This document shows, one piece after another, positions 6,012 through 6,877 of a DNA stretch of 6,877 bases. The position numbers were made by a program, and so were the translations under genes. Numbering within the stretch: position 1 is the first letter of the stretch; each line of letters begins with the position of its first letter. Source of the DNA: Bacteroidota bacterium (GTDB lineage: Bacteria; Bacteroidota; Bacteroidia; Chitinophagales; Saprospiraceae); assembly GCA_024277695.1 (NCBI GenBank), contig JAJRUR010000330.1, positions 1 through 6,877 on the forward strand, in the 5' to 3' direction. The notes beneath the pieces are model-generated. The model worked only from the letters and a program-made list of their open reading frames with translations. It did not search any database and was not told the origin of the DNA.

Positions 6012-6877
6012 ATGAAAATAGCCATTGCACAACTCAATTATCACATTGGAAACTTTGAGGGCAATCTCCTCAAAATGCTCGAAGCGATCTCGTGGGCAGT
6101 AGAACAGAGAGCGGATTTGATTTGTTTTTCTGAACTGGCCACTTGCGGCTATCCGCCTCGAGATTTTCTAGAGTTTAGTGACTTTATCCGTCGAGCGGAA
6201 AAAATCATTGAGCGACTAAAAGAAGAATCGACAAAAATTGGCATTGTAGTAGGCTCACCAACTATCAATCCGGTCATCGAAGGCAAAGACCTGTACAATT
6301 CGGCTTACTTTCTTTACGAAGGAGAAGTCCTACATATCGCGCATAAGACCCTATTGCCGACCTATGATGTATTTGACGAGTATCGATATTTTGAGCCGGC
6401 GACCTCTTGGAGCGTCATCGAGTTTAAAGGGAAGAAAATCGCCTTGACAATATGTGAAGACATCTGGAATATCGGAAATGAAAATCCACTATATACCATT
6501 TGTCCGATGGACGAAATGATGGATCAAAAACCGGATTTGATGCTCAATCTGTCTGCTTCCCCTTTTAGCTATAAGCAAGCAGAAGAGCGATTAAAAGTCC
6601 TCCGTGCCAATGTGGAACGTTATCATATTCCGATCTTTTATGTCAATCACTGTGGAGCGCAAACCGAACTGATTTTTGATGGGGGTTCAGTCGTTATGGC
6701 GCCGGATGGTTCCTACTACGAGCTGAAGTATTTTGAAGAAGATCGTCGATGCTTTGAGGTGGAAGATGTCATGCGAGGACAACATATCCAACACCAGCCC
6801 GGAGAGAAGATTGAACTTATCCACAATGCACTGGTATTGGGTATTCGGGATTATTTTGGAAAGTTAGGTTTTGAAAG
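6012..6877 (+). CDS. nadE: Glutamine-dependent NAD+ synthetase, 3' end missing
   Basis: My reading of the plus strand gives an open frame of 288 codons from the ATG at 6012 to the window edge, with no stop. The enzyme performs the last step of NAD+ synthesis, amidating nicotinic acid adenine dinucleotide with ammonia taken from glutamine, using ATP. The visible part is the N-terminal nitrilase-type glutaminase domain (about 1-265). It begins MKIAIAQLNYHIGNF and carries the Glu-Lys-Cys catalytic triad: Glu41 in SELATCGYPPRDF, Lys112 in HKTLLPTYDVFDE and Cys148 in TICEDIW. LNLSASPF (178-185) and VNHCGAQTELIFDGGS (211-226) are further family blocks. The last residues (ALVLGIRDYFGKLGF) are the usual entry to the synthetase domain, whose ATP-binding SGGxDS loop should follow just past the edge. 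A full gene would have about 540-680 codons. It is transcribed away from the kinase. Identification is firm. Confidence 0.95.
   Translation, partial: MKIAIAQLNYHIGNFEGNLLKMLEAISWAVEQRADLICFSELATCGYPPRDFLEFSDFIRRAEKIIERLKEESTKIGIVVGSPTINPVIEGKDLYNSAYFLYEGEVLHIAHKTLLPTYDVFDEYRYFEPATSWSVIEFKGKKIALTICEDIWNIGNENPLYTICPMDEMMDQKPDLMLNLSASPFSYKQAEERLKVLRANVERYHIPIFYVNHCGAQTELIFDGGSVVMAPDGSYYELKYFEEDRRCFEVEDVMRGQHIQHQPGEKIELIHNALVLGIRDYFGKLGFE
6817..6825 (+). other. Exact DnaA-box 9-mer inside nadE
   Basis: TTATCCACA occurs within nadE, spanning the codons for Leu-Ile-His-Asn (residues about 269-272). It is the third exact copy in the window. Being inside a coding region it may be coincidental. Confidence 0.2.

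Overview
The window looks like chromosomal DNA from a member of the Bacteroidota. Four things point there: a C-terminal type IX secretion (Por) sorting domain on the multicopper oxidase, a GHMP kinase of the 'GYDIA' type, promoter -7 boxes of the form TAnnTTTG, and the absence of clear Shine-Dalgarno sequences. The class is uncertain; nothing here separates Saprospiria, Cytophagia and Flavobacteriia. I see no insertion sequence, tRNA, rRNA, CRISPR array or phage gene.

Layout. Five genes lie on the minus strand, and one, cut off by the window edge, lies on the plus strand. Read in the direction of transcription, the minus-strand genes are: GYDIA-type GHMP kinase (5793-4873), ferredoxin-NADP reductase-like flavoprotein (4845-4096), multicopper oxidase (3963-1957), LbtU-like outer-membrane porin (1795-419) and a heavy-metal-binding lipoprotein (355-56). 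A strong intrinsic terminator (32-1) closes the series. The divergent gene is nadE, glutamine-dependent NAD+ synthetase (from 6012, running off the right edge). The 218-bp gap 5794-6011 holds the divergent start signals.

How the genes may work together. The oxidase, porin and lipoprotein look like an envelope metal-handling cassette, most likely for copper. The oxidase has a complete set of copper ligands and a T9SS tail, so it should be outside the outer membrane. The porin is a beta-barrel with a His cluster just after its signal peptide. The lipoprotein carries a Cys/His/Met heavy-metal-binding domain and a His-rich tail. No metal-responsive regulator or efflux ATPase lies in the window, so the metal and the direction of transport are inferred. 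The kinase and reductase are 27 bp apart and probably co-transcribed; nothing here links them to metal handling. nadE is housekeeping.

Points deserving a second look: the three-gene metal cassette; three exact TTATCCACA (DnaA box) 9-mers in 2.8 kb, one of them inside the spacer of the likely oxidase promoter; a forced TTG start on the kinase; and small dyads in the intergenic regions.
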